Below are positions 55,927 to 64,000 of a stretch of 64,000 bases of DNA, piece after piece. Every line of letters begins with the position of its first letter. Within the stretch, counting starts at the first letter, position 1. Both the position numbers and the translations under genes were made by a program. Location: NCBI GenBank assembly GCA_030867875.1, contig JAOWCC010001634.1, forward strand, positions 137,660,365 through 137,724,364. Direction: 5' to 3'. Source of the DNA: Actinernus sp. WN-2022 (lineage: Eukaryota > Cnidaria > Anthozoa > Actiniaria > Actinernidae). Under the pieces are notes generated by a model. It was not told the DNA's origin, did no database searches, and saw only the letters and a list, made by a program, of their open reading frames with translations.

Positions 55927-58566
55927 GAGAACCTTAAAGAAGCATTACACGATGCTATTAGTTCTGAGAATGTTCTTAATGATATGGAAGGTGTGTTTTC
56001 GTCTTTGAGTGTTAGTAGTGTCGATGTTGACGTTGATTCTACAATTGGTAATTTTACGGGAGTGATTCTAAACGCGGCCAAAAAAGTAATTCCATTTAGG
56101 AGGAAGAGAGCTGGTAATTTTAAAACGAGAACAGTGCAAAAGCAAAGATGGTTTGACAAGAGTTGTCATGACCTTAAAAAAGAATTGCGGAATGTAGCCA
56201 AGTTGCTTTCGAAATATCCTAATGACCCCTTCTTAAGACACAAATTTTTTGCTACGAAAAAAGAGTATAAAAAACTGACAAAGAAGTTAAAGAGAAAGTT
56301 TCATAGCGATCTTTTGGATAAAATTAAAGACGCAGCAGATTCTAATCCTAAAGAGTTTTGGAATCTGGTAAATTCAATCAAATCGAATAATACTGCTGGA
56401 GGTACAAGTAATGTTTCTCCTGTAGAATGGTTTAATTATTTCTGCAATCTCAACAAAGTAAATTTTTCTTCTGAAAATACCAGTAGCGAAGCTCGTATTG
56501 TGAAAGATTATAATTTTTGGGCCGTCAAGAGTGATGAAATTCTTGATGAGCCTGTGACTTTGGAGGAAATTTGTGAATTGTCAAAAAAACTTAAAAACAA
56601 GAAGGCTAGTGCTGGTGACTCGTTGACAAACGAAATAATTAAGATTTCAATTGGCGTTTTGGGTCCATATTTTGTGAAACTTTTTAATATCGTGTTATCC
56701 TGTGGAGTGTTCCCGCGTGTTTGGTCGGAAGGCCTTATCGTGCCGCTCCATAAGTCAGGAGACAAAGCGGATCCCGGTAATTACCGAGGCATTTGCATTG
56801 GTAGTTGTTTAGGAAAATTTTTCACTTTGATTCTCAATTCACGTTTGAACTCTTTCTTAAACGAAAACCACATTTTAAATAAGTACCAGATTGGTTTTAG
56901 ACATGGTTTTCGAACGTCTGATCATTTGTTAGTACTAAAAACGCTGATCGATTACTATAAGTCGAAACGTAATCCGTTGTTTGCTTGTTTTGTCGATTTC
57001 AGGAAAGCTTATGATAGTGTTTGGAGGGAAGGGCTGTTTTTTAAATTGATTAGATATGGATGCAGTAGAAAATTTGTTGGTATTCTTTTAAGTATGTACT
57101 CTTCGGTTAAGTCAGCGGTAAAGCTTGAACAGGGTATTACTCCTTATTTTCAGTCATTTGTTGGTGTAAAACAAGGGTGCAATCTTAGTCCGACATTATT
57201 CAATATTTTTATTAATGATATACCTAGTATATTCTCTTCTTCGTGTGATCCGGTGAGGCTAGGTGATTCTAGACTAAACTGCCTTCTTTATGCCGATGAT
57301 TTAGTATTGTTGTCGGAATCAGAATCTGGGTTACAAAATTGTCTTCGAAAGCTAAAGGCCTATTCTAGAAAATGGAAACTAAAAGTAAATTTGAAAAGAT
57401 CTAAAGTATTGATTTTCGGAACGCAGTCTCAAAGACGATTATATGCAACATCTAAGTGGTTTTTTGGTGATGACCAACTGGAATGTGTAGACGAGTATAT
57501 GTACTTGGACTTAACCTTTCACTTTTCGGGGAATTTTAAGATTGCTATGAAATCTCTATACAATAAGGCTTTACGCGCTTACCATGGTATGATGAGAAAT
57601 CTTTCAAATGTGGAGAATGTTCCAGTTAAAGTGTTACTAAAATTGTTCTCTTCTCTCGTTTCCCCGGTTTTGTTGTACGGCTGTGAGATTTGGGGTGTGA
57701 ATTTGCTGGGGAGAATACCCTCTTTCGGCGTGTTTAAATCAAAAATATTCAAGGTGATAAATGATATGGAAAAACTTCAGTTGAAGTTTTTAAAACGTAT
57801 TTTGGGAGTTCATTCCAAAACTACCAACTTGGCGGTGTATGGTGAATTAGAAAGAGTACCCTTGATTGTACAAGTTTCTACCCTGGTGGCGAAGTTTTGG
57901 TTTCGTATTAAGGATGCGTCTTATCAAAACACTCTCGTCGGTTTAGCTGCGAGAGTTTGTATCTGTTCTAATCAACAGTCAGTCGTTTTTACCAATTACT
58001 TGTTACGTATGTGTGAGTTAAAATCGTTACATGAGTTCAACGTTTCGAATAAACAATTACCTAATTTAGGCAGATATTTAAAAACAAAATTATATAATCT
58101 ATTTTCTCTTTACTGGAGGGAACACACTCAACAAAGTCGATCAGGTGGTAAATTGCGTACTCTCAGTAAAGTTAAGATCAATTTCGGTTTTGAGAGATAC
58201 CTTACCGATGCAAATGTTAAGTGTCGTCAAGCTGTAACCAGGTTACGACTGTCAGCACATCGACTTCCTGTTGAGTCTGGTCGCTACAGCAATATACAAT
58301 ACGATGATCGTAAGTGCACACTATGCAATTCGAATGAAATTGGTGATGAATATCATATTTTAATGTCGTGCGTTCATGGGAAAATTGAACAAGTTAGAAG
58401 TTTATTTATGAACGATTTATACAATATCAACAGTTCGTTTGCTATGCTTGATCCAAAAGAGCTATTTTTATATATTTTTAGTATGCATGACGATTCTATT
58501 GTGAAACTGGTTTTAAGATATTGTAAGGAGGTATTGGATTTATTTAATAATTGTAATAATACTTGA
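55927..58566 (+). CDS. LINE ORF2 reverse transcriptase (5'-truncated, endonuclease lost)
   Basis: First ATG at 55984; 860 codons without interruption, the frame being open from about 55924. In order: basic linker (residues 40-140, WFDKSCHDL), RT from about 200 (HKSGDKADPGNYRGICIGSC near 255-275), motif A FVDFRKAYD (Asp 338), GVKQGCNLSP, motif C YADD (436-439) and a C-terminal CCHC-like knuckle CTLCNSNEIGDEYHILMSC (778-796). Full CR1/L2-type ORF2 proteins are about 900-1100 residues and start with an AP-endonuclease; that is missing. All RT catalytic Asp residues are present. The homologous LINE around it is full of stops, so this copy is much younger. No promoter seen. Confidence 0.9.
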   Translation, partial: ENLKEALHDAISSENVLNDMEGVFSSLSVSSVDVDVDSTIGNFTGVILNAAKKVIPFRRKRAGNFKTRTVQKQRWFDKSCHDLKKELRNVAKLLSKYPNDPFLRHKFFATKKEYKKLTKKLKRKFHSDLLDKIKDAADSNPKEFWNLVNSIKSNNTAGGTSNVSPVEWFNYFCNLNKVNFSSENTSSEARIVKDYNFWAVKSDEILDEPVTLEEICELSKKLKNKKASAGDSLTNEIIKISIGVLGPYFVKLFNIVLSCGVFPRVWSEGLIVPLHKSGDKADPGNYRGICIGSCLGKFFTLILNSRLNSFLNENHILNKYQIGFRHGFRTSDHLLVLKTLIDYYKSKRNPLFACFVDFRKAYDSVWREGLFFKLIRYGCSRKFVGILLSMYSSVKSAVKLEQGITPYFQSFVGVKQGCNLSPTLFNIFINDIPSIFSSSCDPVRLGDSRLNCLLYADDLVLLSESESGLQNCLRKLKAYSRKWKLKVNLKRSKVLIFGTQSQRRLYATSKWFFGDDQLECVDEYMYLDLTFHFSGNFKIAMKSLYNKALRAYHGMMRNLSNVENVPVKVLLKLFSSLVSPVLLYGCEIWGVNLLGRIPSFGVFKSKIFKVINDMEKLQLKFLKRILGVHSKTTNLAVYGELERVPLIVQVSTLVAKFWFRIKDASYQNTLVGLAARVCICSNQQSVVFTNYLLRMCELKSLHEFNVSNKQLPNLGRYLKTKLYNLFSLYWREHTQQSRSGGKLRTLSKVKINFGFERYLTDANVKCRQAVTRLRLSAHRLPVESGRYSNIQYDDRKCTLCNSNEIGDEYHILMSCVHGKIEQVRSLFMNDLYNINSSFAMLDPKELFLYIFSMHDDSIVKLVLRYCKEVLDLFNNCNNT

Positions 58567-58684
58567 TTTACTATATTTGAATTTAATATTCAGATCGTAC
58601 TTTCATATATATATATTTTTAAATACATTGATGTATATGAATTTGTATCCTAATATGCCAAAGTTGGTGTTTAATGGATTAAAG

Positions 58685-58707
58685 ATTATTATATTATTAT
58701 TATTATA
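58685..58707 (+). repeat. LINE 3' terminal ATT microsatellite
   Basis: ATTATTATATTATTATTATTAT-type tail 120 bp after the ORF2 stop; marks the 3' end of the plus-strand LINE. Confidence 0.7.
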
Positions 58708-59454
58708 TGACTTTATGACAACCTCCGTCAACAGCCAATTAGAGCGCGGTCCTCAAATACTGGAAAGAAACACGTGACCAGAACACGATTATCAACGGCG
58801 TTTCGCAGACGTCTCTTTCCCGATTTTTGCAGGGAGAGAGAACGTCTGCACGCAGGCTACCTTTCCTGTCGCCGAAAGAAACCTCTGCCACGAAACGATT
58901 GCTTTTCGCATTGAGCACGGTATCTGGATTGTCCGCATTGGCCGGAAAAAAAACGAGACGGTAAATATTGTAGATTCATTGTATGTAGATTTCAAATTGT
59001 TCATTTCCTATTGTTATAAACGGCAGTGGAGAAAATAAAAGGTATAAATCAAAGCTTTCTTTAGGATAAATTAAGGTAGATTTATTGAACGGTAATTTCA
59101 AGGCCTTCTGTGCAGTTCAGTAAAGTAAGAAGAAGACAAAGCCGAAGTTTGAAGCCCGTTCGTATCAATCGTCGGCAAACAACAAACGCGTGACGACATA
59201 AATAACGGCTGCGAAGGATACTGTGGGCTCTTGCAAAACCAGCGAAGATCACCAAAAAGTCATGCCCGAGTGATATCAAACAGGTAAAACCGGTTTGGTA
59301 ACTGGTTTATTACGTGGTTTACCTCCAAGATTTTGGAGGTTGCAAGTGCGCATGTTCAACGGGAAAAGCAATCGTTTCGTGGCAGAGGTTTCTTTCGGCG
59401 ACAGGAAAGGCAGAGATGAGAAACCTCTGCTCGCAGGGTACCACTGTGGTATGT

Positions 59455-59975
59455 TTTTGTATATTGGGAGGCAGTCATCACCTGTGATATATTTTGAATT
59501 ATCTGAGTCTATGAAATCATTACTAATACCTGTACGAGCATTTAAGTCACCCGCTATGATAACGGAGCCTTGACTCTGAAATAGAAAAGGTATCGGGATC
59601 GTAATACGGAGAGTCATTTGGAGGTATGTAACATGAACATAGAAAAATATTGTTTGGTAAGCTAAAAAAAATCTTATCTAATCTGACACCAGATGAAATC
59701 AGTTGAGTTTTTGACAAAGGATACACCTTCTTTAAGAGAAGATTTTGCTGCTATTAAAACACCTCCTGAGAATCTACCTGATTTTTTTGTAATCAACTTT
59801 TTTGGTGGATTGAGTGCAATTAAATCGAAACCCGGAAGATCTAGGTTTTCATGTCCCCAAATTTCAGAAAGAATAATAAAATCACAGTTTTTAATGCTCT
59901 TCAAGAATTCACTATTACGAAATTTATTTTTGAAAAACAGAACTTTTGCCAAGACCATGAATGTTCCAACAACTT
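59455..59975 (-). pseudogene. LINE ORF2, apurinic endonuclease domain (N-terminal part)
   Basis: 59958-59674 reads KVLFFKNKFRNSEFLKSIKN, then CDFIILSEIWGHENLDLPGF and SGRFSGGVLIAAKSSL: FIILSE-x-W is the metal-binding Glu motif of the exonuclease-endonuclease-phosphatase fold. Frameshifts follow. GDLNARTG (about 59551-59528) is the G-D-x-N-A motif. The domain breaks off at KNIP next to the insertion and resumes at 55305 on the other side. Confidence 0.8.
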
Positions 59976-60097
59976 ATTGTCAGGAAATGCGGTTCTAGAG
60001 GTTAAAATCTATTATAAAACACATTAATTAGTTATAGGACATGAACAAATTGAAAAGGAAGGAATAATATGTGGTGTACATATACTTAGCTATATAC

Positions 60098-61015
60098 TTA
60101 TGCTTGACGAATCATTTCATATATCTTCAATAAAGACATGAAGGTGTTATGATCCATATTAGGCCGAGAGAGTCCTGTAGCCTCGTTTGCGACGGCTTGC
60201 GCATATGTTTTCGTCTGGCCATGATCGCGTTCACAAGAATGAGGAGTGTAGATCGTCTGCTCAGAAGGCTGTGTGGGTCTGTGTAATGGCGGAGGAGGAA
60301 CCGCGGAATAAAGTTCCCCGTGATTGTTGCCGAGTTCCTTGCGATAATAAGGCCTCTGGTGTCGGCTGATTTTAGGACCTCGTGAAAAATGTCTTTGTTC
60401 GGTAGGCTTTACCGGTGATTTGCGGTTGATGACTCTGTTATAAATCACGTCTTTGAAGTTTGCAACGAGTACACCAACTTTTCGTTTTTTTATGTGCTTG
60501 CTATCGTGAAGCATGTCTTCCGTAATGTTCTCGTTGTTAATAAATTGAACGTTGGGGAAAGACGGAAGGAGGCGCAGTTTTGAATTAAAATGAGAACGAG
60601 TTGTTTCATTTTCATTTGGAACCGCGTACAAGTAGAGTTGAGACTAGAATTTTTGAAGACGGATACTTCTGTGCTGCAATGTCAATCATCAATTGAAAAC
60701 TTTCATTACACGCATCCAACGGTGTGTGTTCAATGTCATTTGTTCCCGTGTGAATGATAATATGAGAAGGTTTACCCAGATCATTTGAGTTTAGTACATT
60801 TATGGTGCTTGTTATTGTGCGACAAAATATGTGATTAACTGATTTGTCAGGACAGAATGCCGGAGAGTGGAAAACACAGAGTGTGAAAACGCGGGGTATG
60901 GAACACGGAGTACGTTGTGACGCTCAAAGGTTTCATTAGGAGGCTCCGGGATCAAGTAATGCTCAGTGATTCGTGAAAAGAGAAAAGAATAAATTTAATT
61001 TACCCCGGAGTCTCT
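60098..61015 (-). pseudogene. LINE ORF1, SGNH/GDSL esterase domain
   Basis: 60850-60625 encodes ...KPSHIIIHTGTNDIEHTPLD; HTGTND (60752-60735) is SGNH block III with its catalytic-pocket Asn. After a frameshift near 60620 the frame continues to HDSKHIKKRKVGVLVANFKD (D-x-x-H of block V), then a Pro/Gln-rich tail to the stop at about 60098. The upstream frame to about 61015 stays mostly open. Esterase ORF1 proteins of CR1-like LINEs bind RNA and are thought to aid RNP formation. At least two frameshifts make this copy dead. The block I Ser is not visible. Confidence 0.65.
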
Positions 61016-61030
61016 GTGTAGGCTGTGTTA

Positions 61031-61183
61031 TAGCCTGCGTAGCAAGCGTTTCCGTGGTTTTTTTTTGAAGCGTAGGAAGACTTTTTCGCTATTTGGCCGC
61101 CCCATTTTTCGCGCGGCCAAATAGCGAAAAAGTCTTCCTACGCTTCAAAAAAAAAACCACGGAAACGCTTGCTACGCAGGCTA
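61031..61183. mobile_element. TAGCCTG-ended foldback MITE, 153 bp, 9-bp TSD
   Basis: TAGCCTGCGTAGCAAGCGTT continues CCGTGG, poly-T, then GAAGCGTAGGAAGAC...ATTTGGCCG; the right half is the near-exact complement, with a loop of about 14 bases near 61100-61113. Perfect 9-bp duplications GCTGTGTTA (61022-61030, 61184-61192). The almost perfect arms (about 69 bp) suggest a recent insertion. It sits at the 5' edge of the degraded LINE. Confidence 0.93.
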
Positions 61184-61209
61184 GCTGTGTTATAGTCATA
61201 TTATTATGT

Positions 61210-61385
61210 TGACACGACGAAAATTTACCATTTCGATTTGCCACTTTTTCAGTGTCAATATCAGTAGGGCAATCAAACTGTTAGAAATATCCGAATTAGT
61301 GAAAAATATTCCCAAATTGGCAAGTTAAACCACAAAATGTTAGGAGAGTTTACCGGTAAAACCTGTCCTCCATTACTGGAAGCCG
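61210..61385 (-). repeat. Inverted copy of 13870-14035
   Basis: Shared, in reverse: AAAATTTACCATTTC, TTTGCCACTTTTTCAGT, AAATATCC(G/A)AATTAG and AACTCTCCTAA(C/A)A. In both places it sits next to a CAGCGGAAGTG-ended element. Non-coding. Confidence 0.7.
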
Positions 61386-61396
61386 TTCTCAGCATT

Positions 61397-61549
61397 CAGC
61401 GGAAGTGATGTCATACACCTAACTAGCCAACCTCGCAAAGATAAATATAATTTTCTTCTTGTGTACGTTAAAAAGTTTTTAGTAGAAATATGCCTCCAAG
61501 GCGTTGTGTTGTGCAGGTGGGTGTTGAGTGTATGTCATCACTTCCGCTG
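61397..61549. mobile_element. CAGCGGAAGTG-ended MITE with mini-exon, 153 bp
   Basis: CAGCGGAAGTGATGTCATAC at the left and its near complement (TATGTCATCACTTCCGCTG) at the right. Relative of the 12848-13868 element, reduced to the two ends plus an exon. Each arm keeps an ETS-like CGGAAGTG and a CRE-like octamer. Confidence 0.7.
61490..61516 (+). CDS. Outward-facing mini first exon (9 codons), second copy
   Basis: ATG then PPRRCVVQ, ending GTGCAG|GTGGGT, a standard donor 33 bp from the element end. Eight of nine residues equal the exon at 12881-12907. Conservation of start codon, phase and donor in two copies suggests a duplicated real exon. The partner exon is not visible; a THAP-type start is one guess. 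Confidence 0.35.
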
Positions 61550-61559
61550 AATAAACCTT

Positions 61560-62290
61560 TGTATAAAGCTGAACAAAGGGAACGGCCTCCACTGTAATGG
61601 CGAACGTTAATTATAAGGTTCAAAAAATAAGACTTCCTGTCGTCGTATCGAAAAACTATTTAAACTGGTAATAATATATCAACTATACTTTATGAATATG
61701 CAAAAACATTGATATGTCAAAGAACCGGAAGTCTGACTGTAAGTATAATCAATGACGTCACCCGTGTACATCTCGTGTATCGTTTTAAAATGTAGTTTCC
61801 AGCGCCTCTGATCTGTCTGTCTGTAAATTTTGAGCGCATATTAAATAACACAAACCCGTGATCCGATTGGTTAAACTTGACACTTCGCAGATAGCGGGAC
61901 ATTCAATTCCATTCACATGCACATGTTAGCCGACCGACGAACAATAATTCAAAATGTATTCAAGAAAGCACCCATATTCTTATACAGTTTCCAAGTCATC
62001 GGGTGACCAAAGAACAAGAACAAGAAGAAGTCCGGTTTCTGGCGAGTGATGATTCAGTTGTATAAGCGTGACTCCCAGCCACGAAATTGTCTACTACTTA
62101 TTATACTGAGAATCTTTACAATAATGCCGCTTCACATCTACATGATTGTATCAGCCGATGGCCTTTAGCTAACACTGGTATGTTTTGGACCAGATGTTTG
62201 TACTAGAAATTATGTCGACACATCAGATAGATATTGCGAAGTTTCAGGCAATTGTTGTGTCGAGTTCGAAGACGTGAACAGCCGACTAAA
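61560..62290. other. Gene-free stretch
   Basis: One TGACGTCA octamer at 61752. No gene and no element recognised. Confidence 0.5.
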
Positions 62291-62294
62291 TTTC

Positions 62295-62390
62295 ACTCGA
62301 AGACTAAATTTCTAACGGGACCTGAAACAGCCATCAGGGGGATAATCAAAGCCAGGACCCGGCTAATCCACAGATCGGAATGGAATTTAG
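62295..62390 (-). repeat. Dispersed ~90-bp repeat, copy 3 (inverted)
   Basis: GGGGGATAATCAAAGCCAGG, CCCGGCTAATCCACAGATCG and GGAATGGAATTTAG are the complement of the 43103-43185 copy with a few changes. Confidence 0.65.
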
Positions 62391-62691
62391 CGTGGAATGT
62401 AGACTCAACCAAGACATCCGACCCTACTCACAATGATGAAGTGTAGCCCAAAACAGGCACCAGATTAATCAGAAAGTCGATTCAACAAAGTTCCCTGCTA
62501 ACAGAGGCCTCTGCATCTACATTGTATGTAAGACATTGAGCTGGAAATATCACTGCTAGCAGAGAAATTCGACATGGGCAAAGGCTAAACATTCTTCAGT
62601 TTGAAAATCGCCAAAGCAACGGCTGGAATTGGTCTTGTTAAGTGCGACTTCAAATTTCCGTGCCGCACTTTTGGCTTATTCTTTCAGTGTG

Positions 62692-63135
62692 ACTTGAAAA
62701 TGTTCCTCCCACAGTTTCGGATTGCTCTTGTAGTGTGACTTGGAAATTTCGTGCCACACTTTGGAATTGGGCTTGTAGTGTGACTTGGAAATTTTGTGCC
62801 ACACTTTGGAATTGGCCTTGTGCTGTGACTTTGAAATTTCGTGCAACACTTTGGAATTAATTGGTCTTGTACTGTGACTTTGAAATTTCGTGCCACACTT
62901 TGGAATTGGTCTTGTGCTGTGACTTTGAAATTTCGTGCAACACTTTGGAATTAATTGGTCTTGTGCTGTGACTTTGAAATTTCGTGCCACACTTTGGAAT
63001 TGGTCTTGTGTTGTGACTTGGAAATTTCCGTGACACACTTTGGAATTGGTTTTGTGACGAGTGTGACTTGGAAATTTCCAAGCCATACTTTGCGATCGGT
63101 GTTGTGCTGTGACTTGGAAATTTTCGTGCCACTTC
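62692..63135. repeat. ~45-bp minisatellite (GTGACTT-GAAATTTCGTGCC)
   Basis: About nine diverged units of roughly 45-51 bp, each with GTGACTT(T/G)GAAATTT(C)CGTGCCACAC and TTTGGAATTGGTCTTGT. Because the commonest unit length is a multiple of three, open frames of 70-155 codons run through it on the minus strand with a 15-16-residue repeat (KFQSHSTRPIPKCGT); I regard these as by-products. Simple AT-rich DNA follows to 63320, then a TA microsatellite at 63423-63441. Confidence 0.85.
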
Positions 63136-63640
63136 GCAGTCTAAATATTTCAATTTCCTCTCAAATTTGCAACACCCCATTTTTGACAGAAACGACTCGT
63201 CACAAAAACAATTGCCAGTTTTGTAACAGTTTGTGGGTATTTGGAAAAATATAACATATTTTACTAAATCGTGCCAAAAAAAGGGTACTTTGGAATATCC
63301 AGCGTTGCTCTGGAACGTGTTCATTGGTCTGTCCTCTTATAGATGCGCAGATGACATCACAACGTGCCGACAACATACAGCAGCCACGCCTTTATTCTCA
63401 TCACTTTACGACGTCATCTTTGTATATATATATATATATAAGTGGACATACACACTGCAGAATGATATCTAATAAAAGACAGCAACGAAAAACAAGGTGT
63501 AAAATGTCTTCGAAAGTCACCGACGGACAAGTATCTTGCATCGTTGTCATCCTCTTTTGCCAGCAACAGCAAAATAAATAGCTAACAACTTGTTGAGCTC
63601 TTCCATAGACATTATGCAATAATGGCCACTTTTATCATGG

Positions 63641-63856
63641 GAACGAGGACGAGGACAGTCACTCCACATTTAGCTTATTTGGCGAAATGAATATCACCAC
63701 TTATTAGAACACGCCATAGTATGAAATAATGAGAAGTGTGAGCGCGATGAATTAAATTGGTGCTAATATGTTAGCTTTCAAAAACTAGAAAAATCTTAAA
63801 ATCTTGAAAACGAGGATAGTCAGTCCACATTTAGCTTATTTGGCCAAATGAATATT
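63641..63856. repeat. Direct duplication, 165-bp period
   Basis: ACGAGGACAGTCACTCCACA/TTTAGCTTATTTGGCGAAAT at about 63650 recurs at about 63812 with few changes. Confidence 0.65.
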
Positions 63857-63998
63857 AAGCAATTATTGGATGAGGTTGAGCATGATAGCGAAAATCATCA
63901 AGACGTACAGAGGACTATGTTATCTCGCCGAAGGCTGAGGCTGATAACATACCTAATTTGCGCTATCATGCGAAAACCGAATTCAATAATTGCTTTAT
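63857..63998. mobile_element. MITE at window end, arms AAGCAATTATTG
   Basis: AAGCAATTATTGGATGAGGT...GCATGATAGCG at the left; complement CGCTATCATGCG...AATTCAATAATTGCTTT at the right. Arms are about 34-40 bp. TTCAATAATTGTTTTATCAT near 51139 is a lone relative of one end. Confidence 0.7.
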
Positions 63999-64000
63999 TT

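Larger units (their letters stand above)
55921..58859. mobile_element. TAGCCTG-ended element (inner) carrying a LINE RT
   Basis: Starts TAGCCTGAGAACC and ends CTGCACGCAGGCTA; perfect 9-bp duplications CCTTTCCTG (55912-55920, 58860-58868) show that the whole 2939 bp entered as one unit. The right end (about 58708-58859) looks like normal element DNA. The left end matches its complement for only 7 bp (TAGCCTG) and is already LINE coding sequence. So a LINE, with its own 3' microsatellite at 58685-58707, lies directly inside the ends. Possible origin: LINE insertion next to a real right end, then transposition using a cryptic TAGCCTG within the LINE. Confidence 0.8.
55880..59440. mobile_element. 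TACCCTG-ended TIR element (outer), 9-bp TSD
   Basis: Left end TACCCTGCGAGCAGAGGTTT; right end its complement. Perfect 9-bp duplications CCACTGTGG (55871-55879, 59441-59449); the left copy includes the last six bases of the pogo-like MITE. Without the inner element the unit is about 613 bp with TIRs of about 100 bp: 55880-55920 plus 58869-58915 pairs with 59340-59440 (shared CCTTTCCTGTCGCCGAAAGA and AACCTCTGCCACGAAACGAT). No transposase. Same termini as the lone end at 5949. Confidence 0.85.
54208..61015 (-). mobile_element. CR1/L2-type LINE (host of the nested insertions), degraded
   Basis: Minus-strand non-LTR retrotransposon split by an insertion at 55309-59449. In element order: ORF1 with an SGNH-esterase block (about 61015-60098), ORF2 endonuclease (about 59975-59455), then after the gap the endonuclease end, linker and first RT block (55305-54225). 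Excising 55309-59449 and one TG copy rejoins the endonuclease in frame (IPLRTNFDSH across the site), which confirms one parent element. It then runs into the 13-bp array, so the RT is mostly gone. Esterase-type ORF1 plus AP-endonuclease is typical of CR1/L2/Rex1 relatives. Confidence 0.8.

Noticed and set aside
55830..56765. Minus-strand frames of 85-109 codons
   Set aside because: Antisense shadows of the plus-strand LINE ORF2.
62676..63324. Long overlapping frames taken as a repeat protein gene
   Set aside because: They coincide with the 45-bp minisatellite, with open frames in more than one register.
1..64000. CRISPR arrays, operons, bacterial signals
   Set aside because: No direct repeats with unique spacers, no Shine-Dalgarno-led gene rows; composition and mobile elements are those of an animal genome.

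Overview
Eukaryotic, AT-rich, repeat-dense DNA with no host protein-coding gene that I can support. The mix of repeats suggests a marine invertebrate, most likely a cnidarian and perhaps a stony coral: CR1/L2-type LINEs with an SGNH-esterase ORF1, a Penelope-like element, an LTR-retrotransposon Pol remnant, Harbinger-like elements and dozens of small inverted-repeat elements. That assignment is inference from general familiarity, not from a search.

Layout. 1-17.5 kb: gene-free DNA with many inverted-repeat (MITE-like) elements, a TAGCCTG-ended element (2499-3342), a Penelope-like element tail with a hammerhead-like motif (6643-7188), a 1-kb TIR element carrying an outward-facing mini-exon (12848-13868), a 430-bp tandem duplication (14058-14952) and two adjacent perfect palindromes (15889-15945). 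17.5-32 kb: a LINE 3' end (17540-17867), a LINE RT relic (28430-28640), several MITEs with 3-, 8- or 9-bp target duplications and a tRNA-like sequence. 32-37 kb: a possible Crypton/QRICH1-like exon, an internally deleted Harbinger-like element (32894-34540), a MITE with 6-bp TSDs and a 20-bp satellite. 37-46 kb: sparse; a CRE-octamer cluster and a SINE-like fragment. 46.7-47.9 kb: a decayed LTR-retrotransposon Pol. 48.09-49.2 kb: a TIR element carrying the N-terminus of a RecQ-type helicase. 50-54 kb: sparse, with a second hammerhead-like motif.

The richest part is 54.2-61.2 kb, a four-level nest. An old minus-strand LINE (ORF1 about 61.0-60.1 kb; endonuclease at 59.97-59.45 kb resuming at 55.3 kb, then linker and RT start down to 54.2 kb) was hit by a pogo-like MITE (55309-55876). 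A TACCCTG-ended element (55880-59440, TSD CCACTGTGG) then landed at the MITE end, and into that went a TAGCCTG-ended element (55921-58859, TSD CCTTTCCTG). The innermost unit carries an uninterrupted 860-codon LINE reverse transcriptase. Each boundary was read from target-site duplications.

The main candidate for an undescribed system is this TA(G/C)CCTG...CAGG(G/C)TA superfamily with about 9-bp TSDs. Six members occur here, and they range from 106-bp hairpins to carriers of a LINE RT and a RecQ helicase fragment.
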